64,000 nucleotides of DNA from Bacillus mycoides (GTDB lineage: Bacteria; Bacillota; Bacilli; Bacillales; Bacillaceae_G): contig NZ_CP036132.1 in NCBI RefSeq assembly GCF_018742245.1, forward strand, positions 2,537,001-2,601,000, read 5' to 3'. The notes under the pieces are model-generated. The model did no database searches. It saw nothing but the letters and a program-made list of their open reading frames with translations, and was not told the DNA's origin. Made by a program: the position numbers and the translations under genes. Shown piece by piece: positions 27,287 to 35,652 of this stretch. How positions within the stretch are numbered: the first letter of the stretch is position 1; the number at the start of each line of letters is the position of its first letter.

Positions 27287-27381
27287 TTCCTCTCCTCCTT
27301 GCTGTTTATTTTAATAACAAATAATTATTTTTCAAAATTTTTCGCCTTGAATGACAATAAATATATTTGGAGGTGATATTT

Positions 27382-27396
27382 ATGCTACTCTACTAA
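27382..27396 (+). other. five-codon frame behind a strong ribosome site
   Basis: GGAGGTG followed 7 bases later by ATG CTA CTC TAC TAA (MLLY). It lies 127 bases before the alpha/beta hydrolase start. It may be a leader peptide, a decayed gene start, or chance. The rest of the 27287-27522 gap shows nothing else. Confidence 0.25.
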
Positions 27397-27522
27397 TTAA
27401 GCATCATGAGTGCAAAAAACATTTATTTCACTTAAATACAATCTAATTTACGCCTAAGAAACACCCAAAGTTATATTTCTCTTTATTTATTAATGACCTT
27501 TAAATGAAACGGAGAGTGTGCT

Positions 27523-28380
27523 ATGAGTGAACAAGTTTTCAAAGTAAACGGTATTGATATATGCACAGAAAGCTTTGGCAATCCTAATAATCCAGCAATA
27601 TTATTAATTATGGGAGCTACGTGTTCAATGGTTTATTGGGATGAAGAATTTTGTGAAAGGTTGGCTAGCACAGGAAGGTTTGTCATTCGCTATGATAACC
27701 GTGATGTTGGGCGTTCTGTTACATATGAGCCTGGGACTTCCAATTACACTGTAGCAGATATGGCTGAAGATGCAATCGGAGTACTCGATGCGTATCATAT
27801 TGACAAGGCACACCTTTTTGGCATGTCATTAGGAGGTATGATTGCTCAAATTGCTGCAGTAAAACACCCAGAAAGAATTTTGACCTTAACATTACTAGCA
27901 ACAAGTGTTATTGGATCTGATAACAATACTCGTGATTTGCCTCCAATGGATGAAAGAATTTTGACACATCATGCTAATGGTGCAAATTTAGATTGGACAA
28001 ATAAAGATGTTATAGCGAAATATTTAGTTACAGGATCACGTCTACTATGTGGATCAAAGCGTATATTTGATGAAGCAAGAACTTTGAAACAAGTAAAACA
28101 AGAAATAGAACGTGCTAACAATTTATTAAGCATGTTTAATCACACCCTCCTTACAGGTGATGATTCTTATGAAGGTATACTTAAATCATTACTAGTACCT
28201 ACTTTAGTAATTCATGGTACAGACGATACAGCTCTTCCACTTGAACATGGACTCGCACTTATTGATGAAATTCCGAACTCAAAGCTATTCCCCCTTGAAG
28301 GTACAGGACACGAGAATCATCCAGATGACTGGGATAAAATTATTAAAGCAGTTTCAGAACATATATCCCATATAAGATAA
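27523..28380 (+). CDS. alpha/beta hydrolase (methylesterase-like)
   Basis: 285 residues. Oxyanion/strand segment ILLIMGATCSMVYW, nucleophile elbow GMSLGGM (Ser about 104), acid residue in HGTDDTALP and His in GTGHENHPDDW. Closest in style to RdmC-type esterases and other TAP-like hydrolases; substrate unknown. No signal peptide. Start follows CGGAGAG. Two terminator hairpins follow between it and the ParR-like gene. Confidence 0.88.
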   Translation: MSEQVFKVNGIDICTESFGNPNNPAILLIMGATCSMVYWDEEFCERLASTGRFVIRYDNRDVGRSVTYEPGTSNYTVADMAEDAIGVLDAYHIDKAHLFGMSLGGMIAQIAAVKHPERILTLTLLATSVIGSDNNTRDLPPMDERILTHHANGANLDWTNKDVIAKYLVTGSRLLCGSKRIFDEARTLKQVKQEIERANNLLSMFNHTLLTGDDSYEGILKSLLVPTLVIHGTDDTALPLEHGLALIDEIPNSKLFPLEGTGHENHPDDWDKIIKAVSEHISHIR

Positions 28381-28390
28381 GAACAACTAT

Positions 28391-28422
28391 TAGAAGGGGC
28401 ACAATTTTTTTTGTCCCTTCTA
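28391..28422 (+). terminator. terminator of the alpha/beta hydrolase gene
   Basis: TAGAAGGG / CCCTTCTA stem 10 bases past the stop. The T-run (T8) falls in the loop rather than after the stem, so efficiency is uncertain. Confidence 0.55.
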
Positions 28423-28452
28423 TTTATAATGATTACGATACAATAACAAAAA

Positions 28453-28484
28453 CCCATCACTGCATTCTTATGTATAGTGATGGG
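28453..28484 (-). terminator. terminator of the ParM/ParR-like operon
   Basis: Perfect CCCATCACT / AGTGATGGG stem followed by TTTTTG on the minus strand, about 20 bases past the ParR-like gene. Confidence 0.85.
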
Positions 28485-28506
28485 CTCTACCTATATTTTT
28501 CTATGT

Positions 28507-28842
28507 TCAAAAGAATGGACAATCTAACTGATCAACAGATTCCCACGATTTTTTTTTTACGTTTTCGGCGGATTTACTATTTTCTAGTGGTACGTTTTTA
28601 AATGGATTCATTTCAACTTTTAATAGAGATGATGGTTCTACATATAAAGAAAAAACATGGCTACTTGGCAAGGTTTTTGATACATCAATATCTCCTACTT
28701 GTTTAAATAATTGCTGGGCCGCAAAGAAAAAGAAATTAGTTGGATTAGTTTGTTTATTAAGCCAAGCAATCATTTCAGGCGATACTGATTTATTAATATT
28801 AATTTTCACTCGATCACCACGTTTATATCGCCTAGATCGCAT
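28507..28842 (-). CDS. ParR-like small DNA-binding partner of the ParM-like gene
   Basis: 111 residues, basic N-terminus (MRSRRYKRGDRVKININ) followed by a short helical part (SPEMIAWLNKQTN), consistent with a ribbon-helix-helix fold, then a polar tail. It begins 11 bases after the ParM-like gene and is the last gene of the unit. Gene order and size match ParR/AlpR-type adaptors that tie the filament to a centromere. The family call is by context and shape, not by a clear motif. Confidence 0.6.
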   Translation of the reverse strand: MRSRRYKRGDRVKININKSVSPEMIAWLNKQTNPTNFFFFAAQQLFKQVGDIDVSKTLPSSHVFSLYVEPSSLLKVEMNPFKNVPLENSKSAENVKKKSWESVDQLDCPFF

Positions 28843-28853
28843 ACTTCCACCAA

Positions 28854-30023
28854 CTAACTTATCGTTAAGTTTGTAAACCCTAACTCTTTTTGCTTATGCT
28901 CTCTATATTTTGGCGAGCATGTATATACTAATAACCCACGAGCATTAGTGAATAACGGGTTATCTACAAAAATCACATTTTTCAAGCGTCCTTTTTGTTT
29001 CAAAATCATTTTTAAGCTATTTTTAATAATAACTGCGCCCCCACCATAAATAAATACATATGGATCGTCTTTCATATCATCAATTTTGTTAATAATATCC
29101 GTTGCAACGCGTGCTGCTAAACCTAAAAACGCTGGCTGCGATTCCTCAACTAACAATGCATTTCTTGGATGCTTTTCATTTAAATAAATTTGGTTGAATT
29201 CTGTAATACTATCAATTGTTTTCGTAGGATATTTCCGATTCCATCTCGTAATAATTTGTAGTAACGTTTCTTTTACACCGTACGATAATCCTTTACTTAA
29301 TTGCGGACGGAAATTTACTCCTAATGAAACAACTTCTTCCGTTGTCCCCGCGCCAATATCAAAAGACAATAAAGTTTTATCTACAAAATCAATTTCTGAA
29401 ACTTGATTTTGTTCACATTCTATTTTATGTTTCACAACATTTCCGTCCTCATCATATACAATCCCCCACGTCCCAGAAGCGCCTTCAGGTAGACATTTAC
29501 AAAACTCAATAGAAACATTAATCGTAACATCGCGTCCATTTGGATAATGGAATATGACCTTGTGATTACCCATATACCGTTTCGCATTTTCAACAGCGAT
29601 TTCCTGTGTAATAAGTTGCATTGGAAGAGCAACAGATAAATCATAACGAATATTAATATGACTTGAAGTTGGACTTTGACGCATAGCACTTATCGCTAAA
29701 CCTGAAAGGATTGTAATGACCATTAATTCATCAGTAGATTTATTTGATTTCTTCTCCACTTCTGTACCTTTTAATTGATCTTGAATCACTTTTTCTCCAA
29801 CGATGTATCGTACATTATTTAACATTAGCGATGGAGAACTAATGGTCACATCAATGTGATTCTCTAATTCTGACGATGAAACTTCACCCTCATCTAACAA
29901 CCCCGTAGGCTCACCTATATATAAGGAATAAATACTCGGAATAAAAATGGGTTCCTGCCCTTTCACCATTAACTTCAAACCATTATTTCCTGCATCTGCA
30001 CCAGCTTTTAAAAGAATAGACAT
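28854..30023 (-). CDS. ParM/StbA-like actin homologue
   Basis: 389 residues with the actin-fold ATPase signatures: phosphate-1 loop AGADAGNNGLK (Asp10), phosphate-2 loop LLSFDIGAGTTEEV (Asp222) and adenosine motif VFIYGGGAVI near 323-332. These proteins form filaments that push plasmid copies apart. It resembles the ParM/Alp group of Gram-positive plasmids. Here it sits among housekeeping genes with no replication gene and no obvious repeat array of parC type within 200 bases. Start supported by AGGGGG upstream. Confidence 0.88.
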   Translation of the reverse strand: MSILLKAGADAGNNGLKLMVKGQEPIFIPSIYSLYIGEPTGLLDEGEVSSSELENHIDVTISSPSLMLNNVRYIVGEKVIQDQLKGTEVEKKSNKSTDELMVITILSGLAISAMRQSPTSSHINIRYDLSVALPMQLITQEIAVENAKRYMGNHKVIFHYPNGRDVTINVSIEFCKCLPEGASGTWGIVYDEDGNVVKHKIECEQNQVSEIDFVDKTLLSFDIGAGTTEEVVSLGVNFRPQLSKGLSYGVKETLLQIITRWNRKYPTKTIDSITEFNQIYLNEKHPRNALLVEESQPAFLGLAARVATDIINKIDDMKDDPYVFIYGGGAVIIKNSLKMILKQKGRLKNVIFVDNPLFTNARGLLVYTCSPKYREHKQKELGFTNLTIS

Positions 30024-30158
30024 AACTACCCCCTAAATTAATCTGACATCCCTTCCAAATATATGCGAGCCCATTCTTTTACATTCAAATGTAATGTAAT
30101 TTTTTATTTATCCCAAAAATAAAATATTATAAACACTCACTTCATATGTAAAAAACAT

Positions 30159-30187
30159 TTGACATAAAACTTTTCCAATTTTATACT
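30159..30187 (+). promoter_or_regulatory. sigma-A promoter
   Basis: TTGACA (30159-30164), 17-bp spacer, TATACT (30182-30187): near consensus. Transcription should start about 30194, which places the ATG at 30188 outside the transcript and moves the start of the following gene downstream. Confidence 0.85.
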
Positions 30188-30232
30188 ATGGGTGTAAAGA
30201 GTTTTTTACAACGGTGGAGGTGCAATTATATA

Positions 30233-30637
30233 TTGAATACTAAAAAGATTATTTTTGTAATCATTGTTTTATCGTTAATCGCGATACTCGGACATGGCGC
30301 ATACAAATATGCAACTGAAGGCTCGATTTTGGGCGGGACAATTTTCGCTGCTTCTTTAATACTTAGTAATTTAATAAATCATATTACATGGGGAGATCCA
30401 AACGGAGTATCAAAAGAAAGTCAAGATGAACTGGGACAACAAATTACATATAAAAGCTTTAAAATCGCGTATTTTGTGCTTGTAGGTGTTATGTTTCTTA
30501 TATTATTCTGGTCAGAAGGATTTTCTATGGGTTCCAATTTGGATGGTGTAAAAAACCTTCCACTCTTTATTGCACTCTGTTCTTCCTTTCTTATTTTCCC
30601 TATCGTTGAACTCATTGTCGCCAAACAATATAAATAA
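30233..30637 (+). CDS. hypothetical integral membrane protein
   Basis: 134 residues from a TTG at 30233. The ATG at 30188 overlaps the promoter -10 box, so it cannot be in the mRNA; the TTG follows GGTGGAGGTG, with rather long spacing. Four hydrophobic helices: about 5-22, 30-50, 76-95 and 107-127. The C-terminus is basic. No family recognised. It is flanked by a terminator and is not in an operon. Confidence 0.7.
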   Translation: MNTKKIIFVIIVLSLIAILGHGAYKYATEGSILGGTIFAASLILSNLINHITWGDPNGVSKESQDELGQQITYKSFKIAYFVLVGVMFLILFWSEGFSMGSNLDGVKNLPLFIALCSSFLIFPIVELIVAKQYK

Positions 30638-30673
30638 AAAAGTGGTTTTCTGTAAATAGAAAACCACTTTTTT
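30636..30673. terminator. bidirectional terminator
   Basis: Perfect 15-bp stem AAAAAAGTGGTTTTC / GAAAACCACTTTTTT between convergent genes. Confidence 0.92.
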
Positions 30674-30675
30674 AT

Positions 30676-31212
30676 TTATATCTCTTCTGCTATTGCTTTC
30701 AGCTTATTCACAGTCCGCCAGTTCCTTACTGTAGCTGGCGTATGTAATTTTTGAAACTGGTTCATTAGTTTAGAATTCCGAATGCTTTTTTTGAAAAATA
30801 AATACACTACTCTTCCTTCGATATGACAATCTTCTATGTCACTATTAAGCCTAAGTAACTGATTCCACTCCCCTTCAGAAAGGGTATTAGCCAAAAAGGC
30901 CACATGTACACTTTCTCCTTCTAACAATGAATTGGTCTCGTAAGGACATTTTTTAATAATATTAATAAATTCATCTTTTGTTCTTAACATAACTGGAACA
31001 TCGAAATCAAAAACATTCTTAATTTCACATTCAATTCGTTCCTTTAAAAAGCTTATCTCTTCTTCTGACTCAAACACTACATTTCCACTTTGAATATATG
31101 TTTTCACTTTTTTTAACCCTATTGATTCAAAGACTTTTTTCAAATCCGCCATTTTGATTACTTTATGCCCACCTACATTTATTCCACGTATTAATGCAAT
31201 ATAAATTGTCAT
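30676..31212 (-). CDS. DUF1697 family protein
   Basis: 178 residues. IYIALIRGINVGGHKVIKM at the N-terminus, KTYIQSGNVVFES, PYETNSLLEGESVHVAFL and the C-terminal ATVRNWRTVNKL are the conserved blocks of DUF1697, a widespread soluble family of unknown function. No operon partner is close. Confidence 0.92.
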   Translation of the reverse strand: MTIYIALIRGINVGGHKVIKMADLKKVFESIGLKKVKTYIQSGNVVFESEEEISFLKERIECEIKNVFDFDVPVMLRTKDEFINIIKKCPYETNSLLEGESVHVAFLANTLSEGEWNQLLRLNSDIEDCHIEGRVVYLFFKKSIRNSKLMNQFQKLHTPATVRNWRTVNKLKAIAEEI

Positions 31213-31376
31213 ATGATTACCCCTCGCGTATTTACATGCTTAGCAATCGAATTGTTTTGCACCTTCATACTTCTCGAATACTTACCTTAATGCCTCTAAC
31301 ATATCATGTTTGGAAAATATCTCAAATGAAAAAACTTACTACATGATTTTTTTCAAGAGTAAGCTTTGTTATCTTA

Positions 31377-31874
31377 TTATCTCGTTATAGGTAAATGTAA
31401 TATGAATTGTTGTCCAATTGGTCCCATTCTTCTAAATCCTCTATCTTGAAATCCAACTTTCTCATATAACTGTTGTGCCGGAATATTTTTTTCATTTACA
31501 GCAAGAATCACTTCGTTTTTTATTGGATAATAATATTTTACAAAGTCTTGTAATAACGCCAATGATTTTTTAGCATATCCTTTCTTTTGTTTATTATGAT
31601 TAACAGAAAAAGAAGTTAAAAGTATAGCATCCTTATTTTCTGTAAACTCCTGTACTCTGCCACCTGTTTGTAATATAAATACACCGACAGGTACTCCGTT
31701 ATAGTCTAAAATAACAACTACATTTTTCGTTCGATCATTTTTCGCTTTCTCCAGTAATTCACCTGGATTCGCCGTAAATTGAACTTGTTCACTTGGTAAA
31801 GTAAATGATTGTATTATCTCTTTATACTGCTCCTTATATGGAACTAATTGTATTTCCCCTGTATGTATGTTCAT
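31377..31874 (-). CDS. GNAT acetyltransferase
   Basis: 165 residues from the ATG at 31874 (GGGAGAG 6 bases upstream). Acetyl-CoA segment LLTSFSVNHNKQKKGYAKKS and motif B IPAQQLYEKVGFQDRGFRRM are clear. Substrate unknown. The lipoprotein gene upstream ends 27 bases before this start, so the two may share a transcript. Confidence 0.85.
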   Translation of the reverse strand: MNIHTGEIQLVPYKEQYKEIIQSFTLPSEQVQFTANPGELLEKAKNDRTKNVVVILDYNGVPVGVFILQTGGRVQEFTENKDAILLTSFSVNHNKQKKGYAKKSLALLQDFVKYYYPIKNEVILAVNEKNIPAQQLYEKVGFQDRGFRRMGPIGQQFILHLPITR

Positions 31875-31901
31875 GCTTAACTCTCCCATTCCTTCGAGTT
31901 G

Positions 31902-32258
31902 TTAACTTAAACCTTGCTGTGTTTTAGAATGCACTTTTCCATCCAAAAATGTAATTTCAGCAAATGATTTTGGATCATTGCCTTTCCAAGCAAAAATTTG
32001 TTTAATTCGTGTAGAATGTTCTTCCCCTTCTTCTATGAGTAAATCCCCTTCAAAACCGATTAAATCTTTCACTTCTAAATATGTCATTCCTTCATTAATA
32101 TTTGAGAAATGATTTACATTAATGGATTTTTGATTTTGATTTTCCGTTATAGTAGAAGATGTAGCAGTTTTCTTCTTCACTTCTTTCTTCTGGTCACACG
32201 CTGTCATACTAAAACCTATGCATAAACTACACAATATGAGTGTGCTTTTTTTCATCAT
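31902..32258 (-). CDS. lipoprotein with DUF3862/SmpA-like domain
   Basis: 118 residues from the ATG at 32258 (GAGGGAC upstream); the longer frame to 32342 runs into the terminator of the sleB operon and is rejected. Signal with lipobox SMTAC, a polar Lys/Thr/Asn linker, then INEGMTYLEVKDLIG and IKQIFAWKGND, the features of the BLIP/SmpA-like DUF3862 domain. Surface anchored; function unknown. Confidence 0.82.
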   Translation of the reverse strand: MMKKSTLILCSLCIGFSMTACDQKKEVKKKTATSSTITENQNQKSINVNHFSNINEGMTYLEVKDLIGFEGDLLIEEGEEHSTRIKQIFAWKGNDPKSFAEITFLDGKVHSKTQQGLS

Positions 32259-32328
32259 AACGGTTGTCCCTCCCCTCATTATTAAAACATATTTTCCCTT
32301 AAAAATAAACTGAATATTTAATTTTAAA

Positions 32329-32358
32329 AAAATCCCGTACAATTTAGTACGGGATTTT
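32329..32358 (-). terminator. terminator of the sleB-ypeB-ylaJ operon
   Basis: AAAATCCCGTAC / GTACGGGATTTT perfect 12-bp stem 3 bases past the ylaJ-like stop, with TTTTTT following on the minus strand. Confidence 0.9.
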
Positions 32359-32360
32359 CC

Positions 32361-32957
32361 CTATTTTTTCAAATGATTATTGGACTGATCATTTTGTTCT
32401 TTTCGAAGTTCTTGTTCTTCATCTTTTGGTAATTGTTTATCATTATCTTTAATCGGGTTTGTTTCTCTATTTTCAATCATATCATTTGGAACTTGCGGCA
32501 TTACACGGCCAACAATTGCTGCTAATTCATCAAGTATGCCTTCACCAGTTTTACCATTCTTAATTTGCTTACCTATTTGTTTTAGTCTTTCATACGTATC
32601 AACATCTGCTACAACGACTGCATTCGCACCATTTGGGTCATTCTTCAAACTTTCTGCAACAGAATACTTAATTGACTCAACGCGAGTTCGATCAAGTTTC
32701 GCTTTTACATCAATACCTACAACAGCATATTTCCCAACTACTACTGCTGTCGCATCGTTTACACCAGGTATACTTGCAGCTAAAGATGCCAGATGATCAG
32801 CTGCTTTTTCATTTGGCTTATTTGATTTATTTGTATACGTAACATTTTTCATCGAGACATTTTTTTGTTCTGGCTTTTCATTAGGATTGTCTTTTTTTCC
32901 AATGCTACATCCAGTAATAACGAAACAAAGCATTAACATATATATAATGATTTTCAT
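32361..32957 (-). CDS. ylaJ: YhcN/YlaJ family sporulation lipoprotein
   Basis: 198 residues from the ATG at 32957. Lipoprotein signal ending ITGC, then a polar linker and the YhcN/YlaJ domain: AADHLASLAASIPGVNDATAVVVG, YAVVGIDVK, SVAESLKNDPNGANAVVVAD. The tail is Asp/Glu/Lys rich. It is the third gene of the sleB operon, 26 bases after ypeB, a conserved arrangement in the B. cereus group. Expected in the spore inner membrane; linked by context to cortex hydrolysis. Confidence 0.88.
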   Translation of the reverse strand: MKIIIYMLMLCFVITGCSIGKKDNPNEKPEQKNVSMKNVTYTNKSNKPNEKAADHLASLAASIPGVNDATAVVVGKYAVVGIDVKAKLDRTRVESIKYSVAESLKNDPNGANAVVVADVDTYERLKQIGKQIKNGKTGEGILDELAAIVGRVMPQVPNDMIENRETNPIKDNDKQLPKDEEQELRKEQNDQSNNHLKK

Positions 32958-32983
32958 TATTTTCACCACTTTATCATTGATGT

Positions 32984-34324
32984 TTAATCATAAATTTTTT
33001 CAACAGCTTGCATCTTCTTCACTTTTTCTTCTGCCCCGCTATTTGCGTTAATGAAAATTTGATACGTATCTTTCCCTAAAGTACCAACAAACTCATAGCA
33101 AAGTACTTCATTATGCAAGTCATTTACTACTACAGCTTTACGTTCTTCCATAACTTTTACATCGGGATTAATTTTCTTTCTCGCCTCAGCAGCAGTTAGC
33201 TTCGCACTCGGAATTGTTCGTTTTTGATGCGATGCTAAATATTCCTTTGCCGAAAAACCAACAATCGATCCGTCATCTAAAGCAATTTTCATTTGAATTG
33301 CTTCTGGATAAATACGCACTCCATTTTCATTTACAACGTACGTAAACACACCGATATTATCATATTGAGAACTATCAAATAGCTCCATATTTGTAAACTT
33401 ATGATCCTTTAAAAATGTTAATCCTTTACTTCCTGCATCATTTAAACTAATTTTTTGCTCTTTAATTTCTCGGTTATTCATTACCCAAATTGGATATCCA
33501 CCTTTTCCCGTAATATCCATATAAAATTCATTATTTGTTGCTGGGTCTTTAATTTTCACACTGTAGAAAGATTCTTTTGCACCTTTTCCACTTTTCTCAA
33601 CATCTACTTTTTCATTTCCTTTTAAATTCAAAAATGATTTTGCAATTTTTCCTGCCTCATCTTCTGAAATCGCTTTTCCTTCTGCTTCAAACCCACCTTT
33701 TTTGTTCTTTTGTGCACTTGTAAAAGTAGGTCCGAAATTAGTAGACGAGTACGACGTTACATTCTTTTCAACTGTTTTTAATCCATCAATAATTGTGTTA
33801 TCTGCTGGATCTCGGTTTGATGCAAGTGCCATTTCAACGTCCATCCAGCGTAAGTTGTTTTTCAACACAAGGTGTTGCACTTTTCTTAGTTCATCTTGTA
33901 TATTTCCTGCATTTGAATATAACGTTTGCAATGTTTTATATTCTTGCTCATTTAATGGTTCTTTTTCTAAATCACGAATTGCTGCACGATAGCTAAAATC
34001 ACCGATATTTGCTAAAAATTCTTCCGTTTTATTAAACGGCATTAATGTTAATGGTAGTTGACCTACATCAGAACGAGCTTCAGATGTTAAACGCCAAACA
34101 TCTGCTAATGCAGGTGATAAAGATGTGCGTGAATTCATGGCAAGCGTTGTGCCAATTTTATCGTGTAACAAATCAACCTCGTATGCTAAATCATGGAATG
34201 CTCGTTGATAACTATTTTCCGCTCGAATTAAAACCGCATTTTTCTCTTGGTGTTCTTTATAGCCCCAATATCCTGTTCCAACTACACCGACTGTTAATAA
34301 CACAATGATAATACCTCTTAACAT
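32984..34324 (-). CDS. ypeB: germination protein YpeB
   Basis: 446 residues. One N-terminal membrane helix (about 3-20), a helical N-terminal domain, and three C-terminal PepSY-like domains (from about residue 215, with ISEDEAGKIAKSFL, LNDAGSKGLTFL, LTAAEARKKINPDVKV). YpeB is needed for SleB to be stable in the dormant spore and is its partner at the inner membrane. It follows sleB by 15 bases. Length equals that of other Bacillus YpeB proteins. Confidence 0.95.
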   Translation of the reverse strand: MLRGIIIVLLTVGVVGTGYWGYKEHQEKNAVLIRAENSYQRAFHDLAYEVDLLHDKIGTTLAMNSRTSLSPALADVWRLTSEARSDVGQLPLTLMPFNKTEEFLANIGDFSYRAAIRDLEKEPLNEQEYKTLQTLYSNAGNIQDELRKVQHLVLKNNLRWMDVEMALASNRDPADNTIIDGLKTVEKNVTSYSSTNFGPTFTSAQKNKKGGFEAEGKAISEDEAGKIAKSFLNLKGNEKVDVEKSGKGAKESFYSVKIKDPATNNEFYMDITGKGGYPIWVMNNREIKEQKISLNDAGSKGLTFLKDHKFTNMELFDSSQYDNIGVFTYVVNENGVRIYPEAIQMKIALDDGSIVGFSAKEYLASHQKRTIPSAKLTAAEARKKINPDVKVMEERKAVVVNDLHNEVLCYEFVGTLGKDTYQIFINANSGAEEKVKKMQAVEKIYD

Positions 34325-34339
34325 AGTTCCACCTCCGCT

Positions 34340-35119
34340 CTATTTACAGAAAATATGTTTACCGATTTTTTTAATTTGTGGACGACTCCAAATCCATTTA
34401 CTTGTCGCGGTATCTGGATTGAAATAATATAATGCATTCCCGGTTGGATCCCATCCATTGATCGCATCTAATACAGCTTTTTTCGCTGTTTCATTTGGCG
34501 TTAAATATATTTGTCCGTCTGCTACTGCTGTAAAGGCTCTCGGTTCAAAGATTACACCTGAAACGGTATTTGGAAACGATGCACTTGTAACACGATTTAA
34601 AATAACCGAAGCCACTGCAACCTGTCCTAAATATGGCTCGCCACGTGACTCTCCGTATACAGCGTTTGCCATTAACTGAATGTCATTTTGAGAATAACCG
34701 TTTGGAACATTTGTCCCTTTACTTTGTGGTGGTTTATTTTCTTGTGCAGTACCACCGCTATTCCCTTTATTAGTTGTAGTACCTTTATTAGCGGTCGACT
34801 TATCATACTTCGTCGCTTTTACAAGCATTTGCTTCGTTTTAGCACCCGCTAAACCATCAACCGGCAATCCAAATTTTTGCTGAAAGTTTCGAAGCGCCCA
34901 ATATGTACCCCATCCGAAAACACCATCTACTTTTCCTGTGTAAAATCCGTTATGTTTCAAACGAGATTGTAATTCAATGACATCTTCTCCAGATGCTCCC
35001 CTTTGGATTACTTGATTAGAAAAGGCTTCTACATTTTTGGTTTGTATACTACTTACCATTAAAGATAAGCCAATAAAGGTAAGTAAAACCGCTATCTTCA
35101 AAAAACCTTTTTGAATCAT
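34340..35119 (-). CDS. sleB: spore cortex-lytic enzyme SleB
   Basis: 259 residues: signal peptide (about 1-32), a peptidoglycan-binding domain (about 38-100, with DVIELQSRLKHNGFY), a Thr/Lys/Gly linker, and a C-terminal cell-wall hydrolase domain from about 145. Glu157 in YGESRGEPYLGQ is the likely catalytic residue; it is a lytic transglycosylase that attacks muramic-lactam cortex at germination. First gene of sleB-ypeB-ylaJ. Start preceded by AAGGAGGG. Confidence 0.96.
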   Translation of the reverse strand: MIQKGFLKIAVLLTFIGLSLMVSSIQTKNVEAFSNQVIQRGASGEDVIELQSRLKHNGFYTGKVDGVFGWGTYWALRNFQQKFGLPVDGLAGAKTKQMLVKATKYDKSTANKGTTTNKGNSGGTAQENKPPQSKGTNVPNGYSQNDIQLMANAVYGESRGEPYLGQVAVASVILNRVTSASFPNTVSGVIFEPRAFTAVADGQIYLTPNETAKKAVLDAINGWDPTGNALYYFNPDTATSKWIWSRPQIKKIGKHIFCK

Positions 35120-35263
35120 ATATTTCCCTCCTTAATTACAGTAATGAATTCATGGTTATGTTTTGTAAATGTGAAGCTTTTATGTAAAGAAGACAAAAAA
35201 AGCCAAGCTTATATGCTTGAAGATATATGCACACAATATAAAAAAGAGTAAAAGGAGCTTATT

Positions 35264-35596
35264 ATGAAGTATTTCTTCACACGTATAGCATTCGCAATTT
35301 TTTTACTAACAGCATGTTCAAATATATATACTGATCCGTCTATCGTTCACGCACAGCCGCCCTATGCAAAATGGGGTAAACTAGCCGTTGAAAAAACGAA
35401 AGAACAATATCCGAAAGCTGAGATTATCGATTACCTTCATATAGGTAGAAAACCAAAAACTGTTCAAATAACAGTTGAAAAGTTTAAATTATGGCTACGT
35501 GAGGGTGGAAAAGAGTATGGTGTTTTTGTGGATGTAGAGTTTGATACGAAAACAGAGAAATTTTTAAAGATGTCCTTTCAGAAGACAAATCGGTAA
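35264..35596 (+). CDS. DUF3889 (YqzG/YhdC) secreted protein
   Basis: 110 residues. N-terminal signal with a possible lipobox (LLTAC at residue 18) or cleavage after VHA. The rest, PPYAKWGKLAVEKTKEQYP through KTEKFLKMSF, matches DUF3889, a small secreted Bacillus family of unknown role. Divergent from sleB. Start has AAAAGGAGC 8 bases upstream. Confidence 0.88.
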   Translation: MKYFFTRIAFAIFLLTACSNIYTDPSIVHAQPPYAKWGKLAVEKTKEQYPKAEIIDYLHIGRKPKTVQITVEKFKLWLREGGKEYGVFVDVEFDTKTEKFLKMSFQKTNR

Positions 35597-35600
35597 AACA

Positions 35601-35638
35601 AAGAAACCTCCGTCTTTACATACAGACGGAGGTTTCTT
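35601..35638. terminator. bidirectional terminator
   Basis: Perfect 15-bp stem AAGAAACCTCCGTCT / AGACGGAGGTTTCTT between convergent genes. Confidence 0.92.
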
Positions 35639-35652
35639 TATGTACTTCTTCC

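Noticed and set aside
30024..30158. parC-type iterons upstream of the ParM-like gene
   Set aside because: No tandem repeat of 10-30 bases occurs; only a short ATT-rich palindrome (TTACATTCAAATGTAA) near 30080.
30188..30232. ATG at 30188 as the start of the membrane protein
   Set aside because: It lies inside the promoter and before the expected transcript start.
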